Shown: positions 7,392 through 16,492 of the stretch, piece by piece
Position numbering within the stretch: the stretch's first letter is position 1
How the letters are laid out: every line of letters begins with the position of its first letter
Source: Alphaproteobacteria bacterium
Lineage (GTDB): Bacteria; Planctomycetota; Phycisphaerae; UBA1845
Assembly: GCA_028285105.1 (NCBI GenBank)
Contig: JANQQE010000029.1
Coordinates: 104,256-140,139 of the forward strand
DNA length: 35,884 nucleotides
Direction: 5' to 3'
Made by a program: the position numbers and the translations under genes
The notes under the pieces: model-generated
The model's database searches: none
Told to the model about the DNA's origin: nothing
What the model saw: the letters and a program-made list of their open reading frames with translations, nothing else

Positions 7392-8171
7392 CTATCGCGT
7401 GATGTCTGGCCAATCCCATTCGGCGATGGTTTTGAGTTTTTCGTGATCGGTCATGTCAATTTGCAGTGGCGTCATCACGACGTATCCATCGAACAGTGCC
7501 CGAAGGTCGTGTTCCGGCGGTCCATGGTCCTTGAACCACCCATGCAGCGAGAACTCCGGTTGACCGTTTGCTCCGGTCGCACGCTTGTACTCGTCGTCGG
7601 TTCGGTGGGTGGCTTGCGAGGCAATGCGAAGACCCATCGGTCGTTCGTCGGTGACATTCGGGAAGTTGACATTCAATAACTGGCAAGGGTGGTTACCGGC
7701 CATCACACTCTTACCGAAGTTTTCGACGATCAACCGCGAAAGTCTTGCGGATTCATCGAAAATGGTCTCGCCGTTGTTGGCCCACAGTTGCGATATTGCG
7801 ATCGATGGAATCCCTTGAATCGCGCCTTCAGAAGCGGCTGCCACCGTTCCGGAATACAAAACGTTGATACCGACATTGGCGCCATCGTTAATCCCGGAGA
7901 CGACGATGTCCGGTTGGTGGTCGAGCAATTTTCCAAGTGCGAGTTTGACGCAGTCAGCCGGTTTGCCGCGTACCGCCCATCCTTCAAAAATGCCACCGAC
8001 GTTCGTCTTCTTGATGGTCAGTGGCTCGCGAATGGTGATCCCATGCCCGCAGGCAGATTGAACCGCATCCGGCGCGACCACGAAAACCTCCGCAAACTTG
8101 CTCAGTTCCTTATACAGGGCAACAATACCGGCAGCGGTAATACCGTCGTCGTTGGTCAGCAAAATTCGCAT
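7392..8171 (-). CDS. surE: 5'/3'-nucleotidase SurE
   Basis: The 259-residue length is normal for the family. The N-terminus MRILLTNDDG contains the D8-D9 metal pair. SACGHGIT, VRGKPADCVKLAL, VSGINDGANVG and the following YSGTVAAASEG are hallmark SurE segments with the catalytic Asn and the phosphate-binding Gly/Ser/Thr residues. SurE removes phosphate from nucleoside 5'- and 3'-monophosphates and is linked to stationary-phase survival. The gene is divergent from nnrE with 68 bp between start codons, so the two promoters lie back to back. It probably heads a run with the acyltransferase and CDGSH genes. Confidence 0.95.
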   Translation of the reverse strand: MRILLTNDDGITAAGIVALYKELSKFAEVFVVAPDAVQSACGHGITIREPLTIKKTNVGGIFEGWAVRGKPADCVKLALGKLLDHQPDIVVSGINDGANVGINVLYSGTVAAASEGAIQGIPSIAISQLWANNGETIFDESARLSRLIVENFGKSVMAGNHPCQLLNVNFPNVTDERPMGLRIASQATHRTDDEYKRATGANGQPEFSLHGWFKDHGPPEHDLRALFDGYVVMTPLQIDMTDHEKLKTIAEWDWPDITR

Positions 8172-8239
8172 GGCCGCGATTGTAGAAGGCGCCCAAAGGG
8201 TGTCAACGCAACCGACTCGGCAAACGGGAGCGAATCGAC

Positions 8240-8959
8240 ATGACGTTTCAAAACATTAGTCTGACCCGAAAACAATCTCGACACATCGACGAAGTCGCTT
8301 CCGAATTGCTGAAGATTCCATCGGTTATCTTGATGGAAAACGCAGGACGCAGTGCAGCCGACTGGATCTACGACCAGTACAATCATGCGTTCGATGCGGG
8401 CGATGCGGCTGTCCAGATCATCTGCGGAACGGGCAACAATGGCGGTGACGGTCTGGTGATCGCGCGACACCTGCACAACCACGGGTGCGTCGTTAATGTC
8501 TGGATCGTGGGCGACCGCACGCGATTGACCCGAGACGCCGGGGCGAATCTGAATATTGCCCTCGCAATGGGACTTTCGATCATCGATCTGATCGATGAAG
8601 ACGACATTGATCGTGCGTGCAAAACATTTTCAAAGCGAGATGTCATTGTGGACGCGATGCTGGGAACCGGGTTTTCGGGCGATGTCCGCGAACCGATGGC
8701 GGCGTTTATCGACCGAATCAATGCCGCCGACCTGGAAAGAGTCGTGGCGATCGACGTGCCCTCGGGGTTGGATTGCGATCTTGGGACGATTGGCAATGTT
8801 GGTGTTCGCGCCGGTGCAACGGTGACGTTCGTCGCAAAGAAGCGTGGATTCGATCAGCCGTCAGCGAACGAATTCATCGGTCAGGTCGTCGTCGGAACGA
8901 TCGGGACGCCGCCGTCGCTGGTGACGGATATTCTGGCGGCAGAATCAGATGGAGAGTAA
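8240..8959 (+). CDS. nnrE: NAD(P)H-hydrate epimerase (YjeF N-terminal domain)
   Basis: The protein has 239 residues; the ATG at 8240 is preceded by GGGAG at 9-nt spacing. ILMENAGRSAADW, CGTGNNGGDGLVIARHL, VDAMLGTGFSGDVR and VAIDVPSGLDCDLG are the conserved YjeF_N segments with the catalytic Asp (VDAMLGTG) and the nucleotide-binding glycine-rich loop. The enzyme converts R-NAD(P)HX to the S epimer so that the dehydratase can repair it. The C-terminal NnrD dehydratase domain of the E. coli fusion is missing, so that activity must be encoded elsewhere. The next gene starts inside the last codons (11-bp overlap), which implies translational coupling. Confidence 0.93.
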   Translation: MTFQNISLTRKQSRHIDEVASELLKIPSVILMENAGRSAADWIYDQYNHAFDAGDAAVQIICGTGNNGGDGLVIARHLHNHGCVVNVWIVGDRTRLTRDAGANLNIALAMGLSIIDLIDEDDIDRACKTFSKRDVIVDAMLGTGFSGDVREPMAAFIDRINAADLERVVAIDVPSGLDCDLGTIGNVGVRAGATVTFVAKKRGFDQPSANEFIGQVVVGTIGTPPSLVTDILAAESDGE

Positions 8960-10118
8960 GTCGGTGACGACGCGACTTGAGAGCGATGTCGGACGGTTGC
9001 AATTGCGGTCGATGGCTGCGTTCCTGGTAATGTTGGCCAGCTTTGGTTCGACTGGCATTGACGCCTACGCCCGAGACGACGCAACCGAATCCAAACCGGC
9101 GGCAGAAACTGAACTGTTGAAGATTGCAGGCGATGGGTTTCAAACAAAATCCACCGCACATTTTTTGATTGCCTACGAAGGCGACTCGGAAACGCTGACG
9201 GACTTCATCGCCCGAGTTGAAGCCACCTACGTCGGGGTCTATCGATTTCTCAAAATCCACGATCTCGATTCGACCGAACCGACACAGAAGCTCCAAATCA
9301 TTTTCTTCGATCATCCGGATGCGTTTCTTGACTACGGCAAGCGGACTGATGCGAACCTGGCTGGAGCCGCAGGTTTTTACAGCCCTCGGACGAACCGGGC
9401 GGCGTTCTATGACGCGCTCAACATGAGGCGGCTTGAGGGCGTTAAAGAACAGATTGCGTCGATTGAACTCTCGCTCAAAGATCGAAGAAGTTCGCCCGGG
9501 AATCGACAAGCCATCCTCAAGCAACTTCGTCGTTTGCGCAATGAACGCGATCAAACCATCGAGTCGGTCAACCAGTTGGTCGTGCAGCACGAGGTTGCCC
9601 ATCAGGTTCTATATAATGCCGGGTTGCACTCCCGCCATGCCGATCAGCCGATATGGCTGGTGGAGGGGTTGGCGTGTTTGTTTGAAACGCCGCCGAATCG
9701 CAACGGTGCCGGATTTGCAACGGTCAATCAATACCGTCTGCTGAATTTGCGCGAGGCGATTTCGGGCGAAGTATCGCCGAAGCGCGTCAAGGCAACGGGT
9801 TATAAGGATGCCGTCAGACAAGGGCGGTTGGTTTCATTGCGACGTTTGATTGGTGACCGAAGTCTTTTCGATACAGGCAGATCGAATGTCGAAAATGCCT
9901 ATGCGCAGGCGTGGTCGCTGGTGCATTATCTGCATCGTCGCAAGCGCGTCGAGTTCGGTGATTATCTGACCGTGCTCGCCCGTCGGCCCGTCGATCGGGA
10001 GTATTCGCCAGCGATGGAATTGATGATTTTCGAGAAAGTGTTCGGCAAAGTGGATGAGGCATTCGTGACGGATTGGCTCGATTTCTGCCTCGAATTGCGT
10101 GTGCGGCGGGTGCGATAA
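8949..10118 (+). CDS. DUF1570-type secreted metallopeptidase-like protein
   Basis: The protein has 389 residues, overlaps the end of nnrE by 11 bp and starts with ATG at 8949. Residues about 17-42 form a signal peptide (hydrophobic AAFLVMLASFGSTG ending near AYA). The body has FHLI-like FLIAYEG, then a central VVQHEVAHQVLYNAGL with the H-E-x-x-H zinc motif, and the downstream PIWLVEGLACLFE, where a glutamate after the helix could be the third zinc ligand as in gluzincins. This HEVAH-plus-WxVEGxA arrangement is typical of DUF1570 proteins, which are frequent in planctomycetes. A charged coiled coil (about 157-200) precedes the active-site helix. The expected location is the periplasm or cell surface. 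Substrate is unknown. Confidence 0.78.
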   Translation: MESKSVTTRLESDVGRLQLRSMAAFLVMLASFGSTGIDAYARDDATESKPAAETELLKIAGDGFQTKSTAHFLIAYEGDSETLTDFIARVEATYVGVYRFLKIHDLDSTEPTQKLQIIFFDHPDAFLDYGKRTDANLAGAAGFYSPRTNRAAFYDALNMRRLEGVKEQIASIELSLKDRRSSPGNRQAILKQLRRLRNERDQTIESVNQLVVQHEVAHQVLYNAGLHSRHADQPIWLVEGLACLFETPPNRNGAGFATVNQYRLLNLREAISGEVSPKRVKATGYKDAVRQGRLVSLRRLIGDRSLFDTGRSNVENAYAQAWSLVHYLHRRKRVEFGDYLTVLARRPVDREYSPAMELMIFEKVFGKVDEAFVTDWLDFCLELRVRRVR

Positions 10119-10273
10119 AGCCGAATTCTGCAATTGTATTGCAATAGAACGCCATCCCGTCCGTTGTGTACAATAACAGCACTCGGCAACCGAATTGACA
10201 TGTACGGTGCGGTTGCTTCGTCTCAGTTGATATGAGGCTTTGTGCGATTGGGCATCGCGGTTTCGAGGTTCGG

Positions 10274-11920
10274 ATGGCCATGCGAAACAAAATCGTTAGT
10301 CAATTGATGACGGCTTCGTGCGTTGCGCTGACCCTGCTGGTTTCGACCGGGGCGATGGCCGCACCGATGCCGGAACTCAAGCAAGCCACCGAATGGGATG
10401 TCGAGGCGGCTGCCCATTTGCTGCGGCGTGCAGGTTTCGGCGGTACGCCGGCGGAGGCGCAGAATCTTGCGTCCATGTCGATTGAAAATGCGGTGGCTTC
10501 GTTGGTCGATTACGAATCCATCCCTCAAACCGATCCCAAATTCGAAACCGTCGAGCTACCCAGTCCGCGGGTCGTACAAAAGAAGCGCCGATCGCTCGAA
10601 AAGGATTCGGCGAAAGAATTGAATCAACGACTCCGGCAGTTGGGTCGCTTGCAGATGGAAGACCTGCGGGCGTGGTGGATGCGTCGGATGATCAAGACGC
10701 CCAGGCCGCTCGAAGAAAAGATGACGCTGTTTTGGCATGGGCATTTCACGTCAGGTTACCGTGAGGTGCGCAGTTCGCAGATGATGTTCGATCAGAACAG
10801 GCTGCTTCGCGAACACGCCCTGGGCAGCTTTCGCGAGTTGCTCGTTAAGATCAGTCAGAACCCGGCGATGCTTCGCTACCTCGACAGCGAGAGCAATCGA
10901 AAAGGCGCCCCCAACGAAAACTACGCCCGTGAATTGCTGGAACTCTTCACCATGGGGGAGGGGAATTACACCGAGAAGGACATCACAGAAGCCGCGCGTG
11001 CACTGACTGGCTGGACGATTCGCAACGGCGAGTTTCAAAACGTTCGCCGCATGCACGACTTTGGCGAAAAAACATTCTTAGGGCAGACCGGTGCCTTCGA
11101 TGGAAACGATATCATCGACATCATCTTAAGTCAGCCGGCAACATCCAAATACGTGGCCCGCAAGTTGTTGCTGTTCTTCGTGACGCCAAATCCATCGCAG
11201 GAAATGATCGACACGCTGGCCACCGAAATTCGCGGTGCCAATTACAACATGCGTGAGGTGATGCGGCGGCTGTTTGCGAGCAAAATGTTTTACGACCCGT
11301 CGCTTCGACACGGTTTGATCAAGAGTCCGGTGCAACTCGTCGTCGGAACCGTACGCAAACTCGAGGTCGAACCGAACGATTTGAGTGCATTTGTGGCAGC
11401 GACGCGTGGCATGGGGCAGCAGCTTTTTCAACCGCCCAACGTCAAGGGTTGGGATGGCGATCGAATGTGGATTACGTCGGCGACGATTTTTGCCCGGTAT
11501 AACTTTGCATCGGCGCTGCTCACCGGAACCGAATCGCGGAAGGGCAATCGGATGATGGGCGGACGCGGTGGACCGATGCGTCATCAGCGAAAGGTTTCGC
11601 AGCGTTACGAACTTGAACGCCTGATCGATACCGATTTGGGAATCGAATCGCATGGTGCCCAAGTCGAGCAGGATCATCAGCCGCGCTATACGCCTTGGCC
11701 CATCATTGAGCGCGAGCGACTGCGATCTGCCGATGCGGTGCTGAATCACTTTGTCGACCGGCTTCTTGGTGGGAAAATCGATCATCTTCAACGGCGTCAG
11801 CTTCGCAGACTCTTGACTGGAGGCAAGCGAAAGTTCGACGCGCGAACTGAAGAGGGGTTGCTCAGAACGGTAACTTTGATCAACGCGATTCTGGCGATGC
11901 CCGAATATCAGGCGTATTAA
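10274..11920 (+). CDS. DUF1800 family secreted protein
   Basis: ATG at 10274 (548 residues) has GAGG 5 nt upstream; ATG at 10232 is an alternative with no ribosome-binding site. A signal peptide covers about residues 1-30, ending GAMAAP. Family hallmarks are AAHLLRRAGFGGT near the mature N-terminus, ARELLELFTMGEGNYTEKD, ARALTGWTIRNGEF, SPVQLVVGTVRKL and PPNVKGWDGDRMWI. DUF1800 proteins are nearly always paired with a DUF1501 protein, as here (24 bp downstream on the same strand). The pair is common in planctomycetes and other bacteria; its biochemical role is not established. An acidic/basic C-terminal half (about 430-548) carries an Arg/Gly/Met-rich linker. Confidence 0.92.
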   Translation: MAMRNKIVSQLMTASCVALTLLVSTGAMAAPMPELKQATEWDVEAAAHLLRRAGFGGTPAEAQNLASMSIENAVASLVDYESIPQTDPKFETVELPSPRVVQKKRRSLEKDSAKELNQRLRQLGRLQMEDLRAWWMRRMIKTPRPLEEKMTLFWHGHFTSGYREVRSSQMMFDQNRLLREHALGSFRELLVKISQNPAMLRYLDSESNRKGAPNENYARELLELFTMGEGNYTEKDITEAARALTGWTIRNGEFQNVRRMHDFGEKTFLGQTGAFDGNDIIDIILSQPATSKYVARKLLLFFVTPNPSQEMIDTLATEIRGANYNMREVMRRLFASKMFYDPSLRHGLIKSPVQLVVGTVRKLEVEPNDLSAFVAATRGMGQQLFQPPNVKGWDGDRMWITSATIFARYNFASALLTGTESRKGNRMMGGRGGPMRHQRKVSQRYELERLIDTDLGIESHGAQVEQDHQPRYTPWPIIERERLRSADAVLNHFVDRLLGGKIDHLQRRQLRRLLTGGKRKFDARTEEGLLRTVTLINAILAMPEYQAY

Positions 11921-11944
11921 ACGTAAGAAAGTAGGATGCTGCCC

Positions 11945-13213
11945 ATGACGACTCCGCACAATTCATCACGACGTGACTTCCTATTCAAAGGTGCATCGTT
12001 CGTTGCATTGGGAGCGACCGTTCCGATGTTCTTGCAGAACACCGTTCTGGCGGCCAACAAGAATCGTCGCGGCAAGCGTATCAAGGATAGCGATCGTATT
12101 CTTGTGGTGTTGCAACTTGCGGGCGGAAACGATGGACTGAACACCATCGTCCCCGTCACCAATGACGCTTATTACGCAGCCCGCCCAAAACTAGCCATCA
12201 AACCAGGCGACACGCTGGCGCTGAACGCCGACTTCGGATTGAACGGACAAGCCGTCGGTTTGAAGCGTCTTTTCGATGACGGTTACCTTAGCGTGATTCA
12301 TGGCGTCGGATACCCGAATCCCAATCGATCGCACTTTAAGAGTACTGATATATGGAGTACGGCATCGCCTTCCGGCAAAATGCACGAGGGTTGGCTTGGC
12401 CGATACTTTGACAACACGTGTCGTGGTGCCGATCCGCCGGATTCGACTTCTGGCATCGCCCTGATGAAAGAGTCGCCACTTGCAATGCTGGGCGAAAAAT
12501 TCATGCCGCTTGCATTCGAAAGGCCCGAGTCGCTCAACTGGACGGCGGCAGTCCGGGCAAGTTCGACGGGCAAGGTTGTCACAGCACTGAACAAACCCAA
12601 ACGCGGCGATTCCAAAGATGCCGAAACATCCCATGAGTTTTTGCGTCGCGTGGCTTTGGAAGCGCGGGTCAGCGCCGAACAGATCCAAGCCGCCACCCGG
12701 GTGCGAAAAGACAGCGCCAGTTTCCCGAATTCGCAATTGGGTCGGTCGCTGCAAACGGTGTATCGATTGATTGGTGCCGACTTGAATACGCGCGTATACT
12801 ACCTTTCGCATGGCGGGTATGACACGCATGCAAGGCAGGAAAACAAACACGCCAACTTGATGCGCGAATTGGGTGAAGGGTTGAACGGATTCGTCCGCGC
12901 GCTCAAAGCCCGCGGCGATCTCGACCGAGTGACCGTGATGGTCTTCTCAGAATTCGGCAGACGTGTTGCCGAGAACGGTTCTGCCGGTACCGATCATGGA
13001 GCCGCTGCTCCCATGTTTGTCGTCGGCGGCAAAGTGCAGGGCGGAATTCACGGTACCATGCCCGATATGACACAACTCGACCGAGGCGACCTTCGCTTCA
13101 CCACCGATTTCCGCAGCGTTTACGCCTCAATGCTTGAGGATTGGCTTAAGGTCGATCCTGCGAAAATCCTGGGCGGGGCGTTCAAACCGCTCGATCTGAT
13201 CCGAAAACGCTAA
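11945..13213 (+). CDS. DUF1501 family protein, Tat-exported
   Basis: The protein has 422 residues. ATG at 11945 has AGGA 8 nt upstream; the ATG at 11936 lies within that site and is less likely. The N-terminus has the twin-arginine motif SRRDFLFKGASF followed by a hydrophobic stretch and a cleavage region (VLAAN), so the folded protein is expected to cross by the Tat route. VVLQLAGGNDGLNTIVP, YYAARPKLAI, VIHGVGYPNPNRSHF, YYLSHGGYDTHARQ and VMVFSEFGRRVAENGS are conserved DUF1501 segments; their Asp/His/Ser placement is reminiscent of the sulfatase / alkaline phosphatase superfamily. It forms a two-gene unit with the DUF1800 gene. The precise reaction is unknown. Confidence 0.93.
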   Translation: MTTPHNSSRRDFLFKGASFVALGATVPMFLQNTVLAANKNRRGKRIKDSDRILVVLQLAGGNDGLNTIVPVTNDAYYAARPKLAIKPGDTLALNADFGLNGQAVGLKRLFDDGYLSVIHGVGYPNPNRSHFKSTDIWSTASPSGKMHEGWLGRYFDNTCRGADPPDSTSGIALMKESPLAMLGEKFMPLAFERPESLNWTAAVRASSTGKVVTALNKPKRGDSKDAETSHEFLRRVALEARVSAEQIQAATRVRKDSASFPNSQLGRSLQTVYRLIGADLNTRVYYLSHGGYDTHARQENKHANLMRELGEGLNGFVRALKARGDLDRVTVMVFSEFGRRVAENGSAGTDHGAAAPMFVVGGKVQGGIHGTMPDMTQLDRGDLRFTTDFRSVYASMLEDWLKVDPAKILGGAFKPLDLIRKR

Positions 13214-13381
13214 CCCGCGAGGTTTCGTCGGTATAGAATTGCGGCGAATTCACAACTCAGACCGGTCAGACTCGCCAAATCCTCAGAACGATTTACAATG
13301 ACTGCTCTTGTTACAACGCTGGCGGCGTATTGCACTTTGCTATGAGCAGAACTGTATTGTGAGTCAATGAGGATAATAGAC

Positions 13382-14161
13382 ATGGGACTGCTGGACGGAA
13401 AACGCGGATTGGTATTTGGTGTGGCCAATGATCGCAGTATTGCCTGGCACATCGCTGAGCAGTTGATGGCCGAAGGAGCGACGTGCGCCTTTACGCACTT
13501 GCCGGGCGACAAGATGGAACGCCGAGCGCGCAAGGCGATCGAATCTGGCGGTTGCAGCGATCCGTGGCTGATGCCGTGCGACGCATCGAGCGATGAAGAT
13601 CTCGACAAGGTCTTCAACAAAGTGCGCGACGATTTTGATACGATTGATTTCCTCGTGCATTCCATCGCGTTCGCCGATCGCGAATACCTGCAAATCGGCA
13701 ACTTCGCCGAAACGACACGCGATGCGTTTTCCCGCGCACTCGACATCAGCGCGTTTACGCTTGTCGCAATGTGCAAACGTGCAGTGCCACTCATGTCCAA
13801 GGGCGGATCGGTCATCGCGCTGACGTATTATGGCAGTGAGAAAGTTGTGCCCGGTTACAACGTCATGGGAGTCGCCAAAGCCGCCCTCGAAGCCAACGCC
13901 CGATACCTTGCATTCGAACTCGGCGAGAAAGGCATTCGCGTCAACACGATCAGCGCCGGTCCAATTCGGACACTGTCGGCGATGGCGGTCGGTGGTATCG
14001 AAGACATGTTCGATCACGTCGAGAAGAAAGCCCCGCTTCGCCGCAACATCGAAGCCGACGAAGTGGGTAAGACAGCCGTCTACTTGACGAGCGACCTGTC
14101 GAGCGGAGTATCAGGCGAAAACATCTACGTCGATGCCGGCTATAACGTGGTTGGGTTGTAG
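13382..14161 (+). CDS. fabI: Enoyl-[acyl-carrier-protein] reductase (NADH), FabI
   Basis: ATG at 13382 gives 259 residues and has GAGG at 9-nt spacing; the in-frame ATG at 13367 lies upstream of that site. LVFGVANDRSIAWHIA is the FabI-type dinucleotide-binding loop. YYGSEKVVPGYNVMGVAKAA contains the catalytic Tyr-x6-Lys (Y-N-V-M-G-V-A-K) and the second Tyr. The C-terminal IYVDAGYNVVG is family-typical. The enzyme carries out the last reduction of each round of fatty-acid elongation and is the target of triclosan-like inhibitors. It is convergent with recQ and seems to be transcribed alone. Confidence 0.95.
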   Translation: MGLLDGKRGLVFGVANDRSIAWHIAEQLMAEGATCAFTHLPGDKMERRARKAIESGGCSDPWLMPCDASSDEDLDKVFNKVRDDFDTIDFLVHSIAFADREYLQIGNFAETTRDAFSRALDISAFTLVAMCKRAVPLMSKGGSVIALTYYGSEKVVPGYNVMGVAKAALEANARYLAFELGEKGIRVNTISAGPIRTLSAMAVGGIEDMFDHVEKKAPLRRNIEADEVGKTAVYLTSDLSSGVSGENIYVDAGYNVVGL

Positions 14162-14181
14162 AAAGGTCGAATACGCGAATC

Positions 14182-14215
14182 GCCGCAGTGTCGCATCGCT
14201 GTCGTGTGTTGCGGC
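14182..14215. terminator. Possible bidirectional hairpin between fabI and recQ
   Basis: GCCGCA (14182-14187) pairs with TGCGGC (14210-14215) in the 53-bp space between the convergent fabI and recQ stops. The loop is 22 nt and there is no T tract on either strand, so it may be chance. Confidence 0.2.
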
Positions 14216-16380
14216 TAATCTGTGGCATTCTTGATCTCTGCCAGGAATTGATCTCCGTACGCCTCTAGTTTTGCCGGGCCGACGCCTTTGACTGCCAGCA
14301 TTTCTTCTTCGCTTTGAGGCGTGCTTCTGGCGATCGCCCGCAGCGTGCGGTCGCTGAATACGACGAATGCGGGCTTGTTGATCTCTCGGGCGATCGTCAA
14401 TCGCAACCGGCGCAGGCGCTCGAACAATTCCTCGGAACAGTCGGCTATGTCGTCGTCAGGTTCGGTCGTCAGGGTCGCATGCGGCTCATCGCACGGTTCG
14501 GTATGGTTCGCTGGTTCGACACCAGCGCCTTTCTCGGCGACATGTCGAAAATCCTCCGCCGACACACCCAGCGCGTCCAAATCGACGCGATAACCGCACT
14601 CGGGGCAAATCGCCCTGCGCATCCCAAACAGTGAATACGAGCAGTCCGGACAACTCAGTTTGCGGCCCAGCGATTCGAATAGCTTGATTCGTGCGTCCTC
14701 GTACGCATCCTCATCGATCGGTTGATGGTGGCTTAGCGGCTTGGGCTTTGTGACGGTCTTGGTCTTGCGGGTGCGCTTTGCTTTCTTCACCTTTTGCGCA
14801 GGCAACAGGCATGCCTCGGTTTTCTTATGCAGCACCTGCCAACCCAGGTTGGTGACCTTGAGCACGTGGTAGTCGCCATCTCGGATGAGCATGTCCTGAT
14901 CGACCAACTGATCGATCCAGGCCATCACGCTGCGTTTGTCTTCGTCTTCAAGAATACCGTACGTACTCAATCGTTCATGGCCGCGTTGCGCAGTTTTTTC
15001 CGTGCGGGCGCCGATCAGCGTTTCGCAGACGTACGCCGCGCCAAAGCGCTGTCCAGTCTTGACAACGCCCGACATGATCTTCTGTGCGATGGTTGTTGAC
15101 TCGGGGTGGAATTCCAGACCGTCGAGACACAGGTCGCATGCTCCACAACCGGCTCGCGCCCAGGTCTGACCGAAATAAGTGACCAGCGATTCATGCCGAC
15201 ATCGTATTCCTGTGCAGAATCGCGCCATCGTGTTGAGCAGCTGCATCGCCGAATCCATGTCGGTTTCGCCGCCCATTTCGATGATCCGTTTCCAGGTCAT
15301 CAGGTCGCCACCACCGTAGAGCAAGATGCAATCGGCAGGCTGACCGTCTCGACCTGCACGACCCGTTTCCTGCTGGTAATGCTCGATCGACTTGGGCATC
15401 GCAGCGTGGATCACATATCGGATGTCGGATCGATCGATACCCATGCCAAATGCCACCGTTGCAACGATGACATCGACTTTGAACGAACTGAATTGATCCT
15501 GAACACGGGTGCGATGTGCATCGGACAAACCGGCATGATAACCAGCCGCTTTCACCCCGCAGGATGTCAAGTGTTGGGCAATCGCATCGACATCGCGCCG
15601 ACGAATGCAATAAACGATACCACCTTGCCCTTCGCGTTCCTGCACGAGTTTGAGAATCTGATGAAATCCGCTTTGGCGGCGGATGACGCGATAGTTGAGG
15701 TTGGGTCGAAAAAAGTCACCAACCAAAACTTTTGGCTCACGCAGATGCAGTTGCCCGATGATGTCATCGCGTACGCGCGGGGTCGCCGTTGCCGTAAATG
15801 CGTTGATCGACGCCTTGGGAAACCGGGATTTCAGTTGATCCAATCGCCGATAATCGCCTCGAAAGTCATGCCCCCAATGGCTGATGCAGTGGGCTTCATC
15901 GATGGCGAAGGCGCTCACACCCGTCGATTGAAGCAACTCCCAGAAGTACTCGGATGCAAAGCGCTCCGGAGCCACGAAGATCAGTTTGTATTCGCCGGCT
16001 TGGATGCCTTTTGAAACGTGGCGACGATCTTCGGGCGTGAGGCTGCTGTTGAGGTAGGCTGCATTGATCCCGCGTTCGAGAAGGGCATCGACCTGGTCTT
16101 TCATCAGTGCGATCAGAGGCGAGACAACGACAGCAGGTTTTTCCTTGAGAAGTGCCGGTGCCTGATAACACAATGACTTGCCACCTCCCGTGGGCAGAAC
16201 CACCAGGGAATCAATTCCCTCTGTGGCGGCTGACATCGCCTCTTCTTGAAGTGGGCGAAGCGTGTCGTATCCCCAATACTCCTTGACGATTTTTGCAAAC
16301 GATGTCTTTGTCGAATCATCTTCCGATTCTTCGCAGTTGTATCGGACTTGATTGGATTGGGGACTGTCGGACGTATGCAT
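14215..16380 (-). CDS. recQ: ATP-dependent DNA helicase RecQ with an extra zinc ribbon
   Basis: The protein has 721 residues. Helicase motifs are clear: motif 0 (GYDTLRPLQEEA), Walker A PTGGGKS (64-69), DEAH (161-164), FTATATP, and motif VI QQETGRAGRDG (336-346). The RecQ-Ct zinc site uses C394, C412, C415 and C418, followed by a winged-helix region (about 425-525). A Lys-rich linker (530-548) then leads to a second zinc ribbon, C577-x2-C580 and C592-x2-C595, in SCPDCSYSLFGMRRAICPEC. The C-terminal HRDC domain occupies about 648-718. RecQ unwinds DNA in 3'-5' direction for recombination and fork repair. The inserted ribbon between RQC and HRDC is not part of the standard layout. ATG at 16380 is used; the first 25 residues are polar and poorly conserved, so a later start is possible. 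Confidence 0.93.
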   Translation of the reverse strand: MHTSDSPQSNQVRYNCEESEDDSTKTSFAKIVKEYWGYDTLRPLQEEAMSAATEGIDSLVVLPTGGGKSLCYQAPALLKEKPAVVVSPLIALMKDQVDALLERGINAAYLNSSLTPEDRRHVSKGIQAGEYKLIFVAPERFASEYFWELLQSTGVSAFAIDEAHCISHWGHDFRGDYRRLDQLKSRFPKASINAFTATATPRVRDDIIGQLHLREPKVLVGDFFRPNLNYRVIRRQSGFHQILKLVQEREGQGGIVYCIRRRDVDAIAQHLTSCGVKAAGYHAGLSDAHRTRVQDQFSSFKVDVIVATVAFGMGIDRSDIRYVIHAAMPKSIEHYQQETGRAGRDGQPADCILLYGGGDLMTWKRIIEMGGETDMDSAMQLLNTMARFCTGIRCRHESLVTYFGQTWARAGCGACDLCLDGLEFHPESTTIAQKIMSGVVKTGQRFGAAYVCETLIGARTEKTAQRGHERLSTYGILEDEDKRSVMAWIDQLVDQDMLIRDGDYHVLKVTNLGWQVLHKKTEACLLPAQKVKKAKRTRKTKTVTKPKPLSHHQPIDEDAYEDARIKLFESLGRKLSCPDCSYSLFGMRRAICPECGYRVDLDALGVSAEDFRHVAEKGAGVEPANHTEPCDEPHATLTTEPDDDIADCSEELFERLRRLRLTIAREINKPAFVVFSDRTLRAIARSTPQSEEEMLAVKGVGPAKLEAYGDQFLAEIKNATD

Positions 16381-16492
16381 CGATCGCTCGATTATTGCTT
16401 GAGAGAGTTCTTCATGGTGTCGTTTTCATTTATTGCGTTTGATTCTGGCCCGCAGACAGGGTATCGCCAGATGAAAGGCTCGTCGAATTCTG

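Noticed and set aside
11126..11959. A 277-codon minus-strand open frame
   Set aside because: Antisense to the DUF1800 gene with no domain or ribosome-binding site.
15106..16014. A 302-codon plus-strand open frame
   Set aside because: Antisense to the helicase core of recQ, which has all expected motifs.
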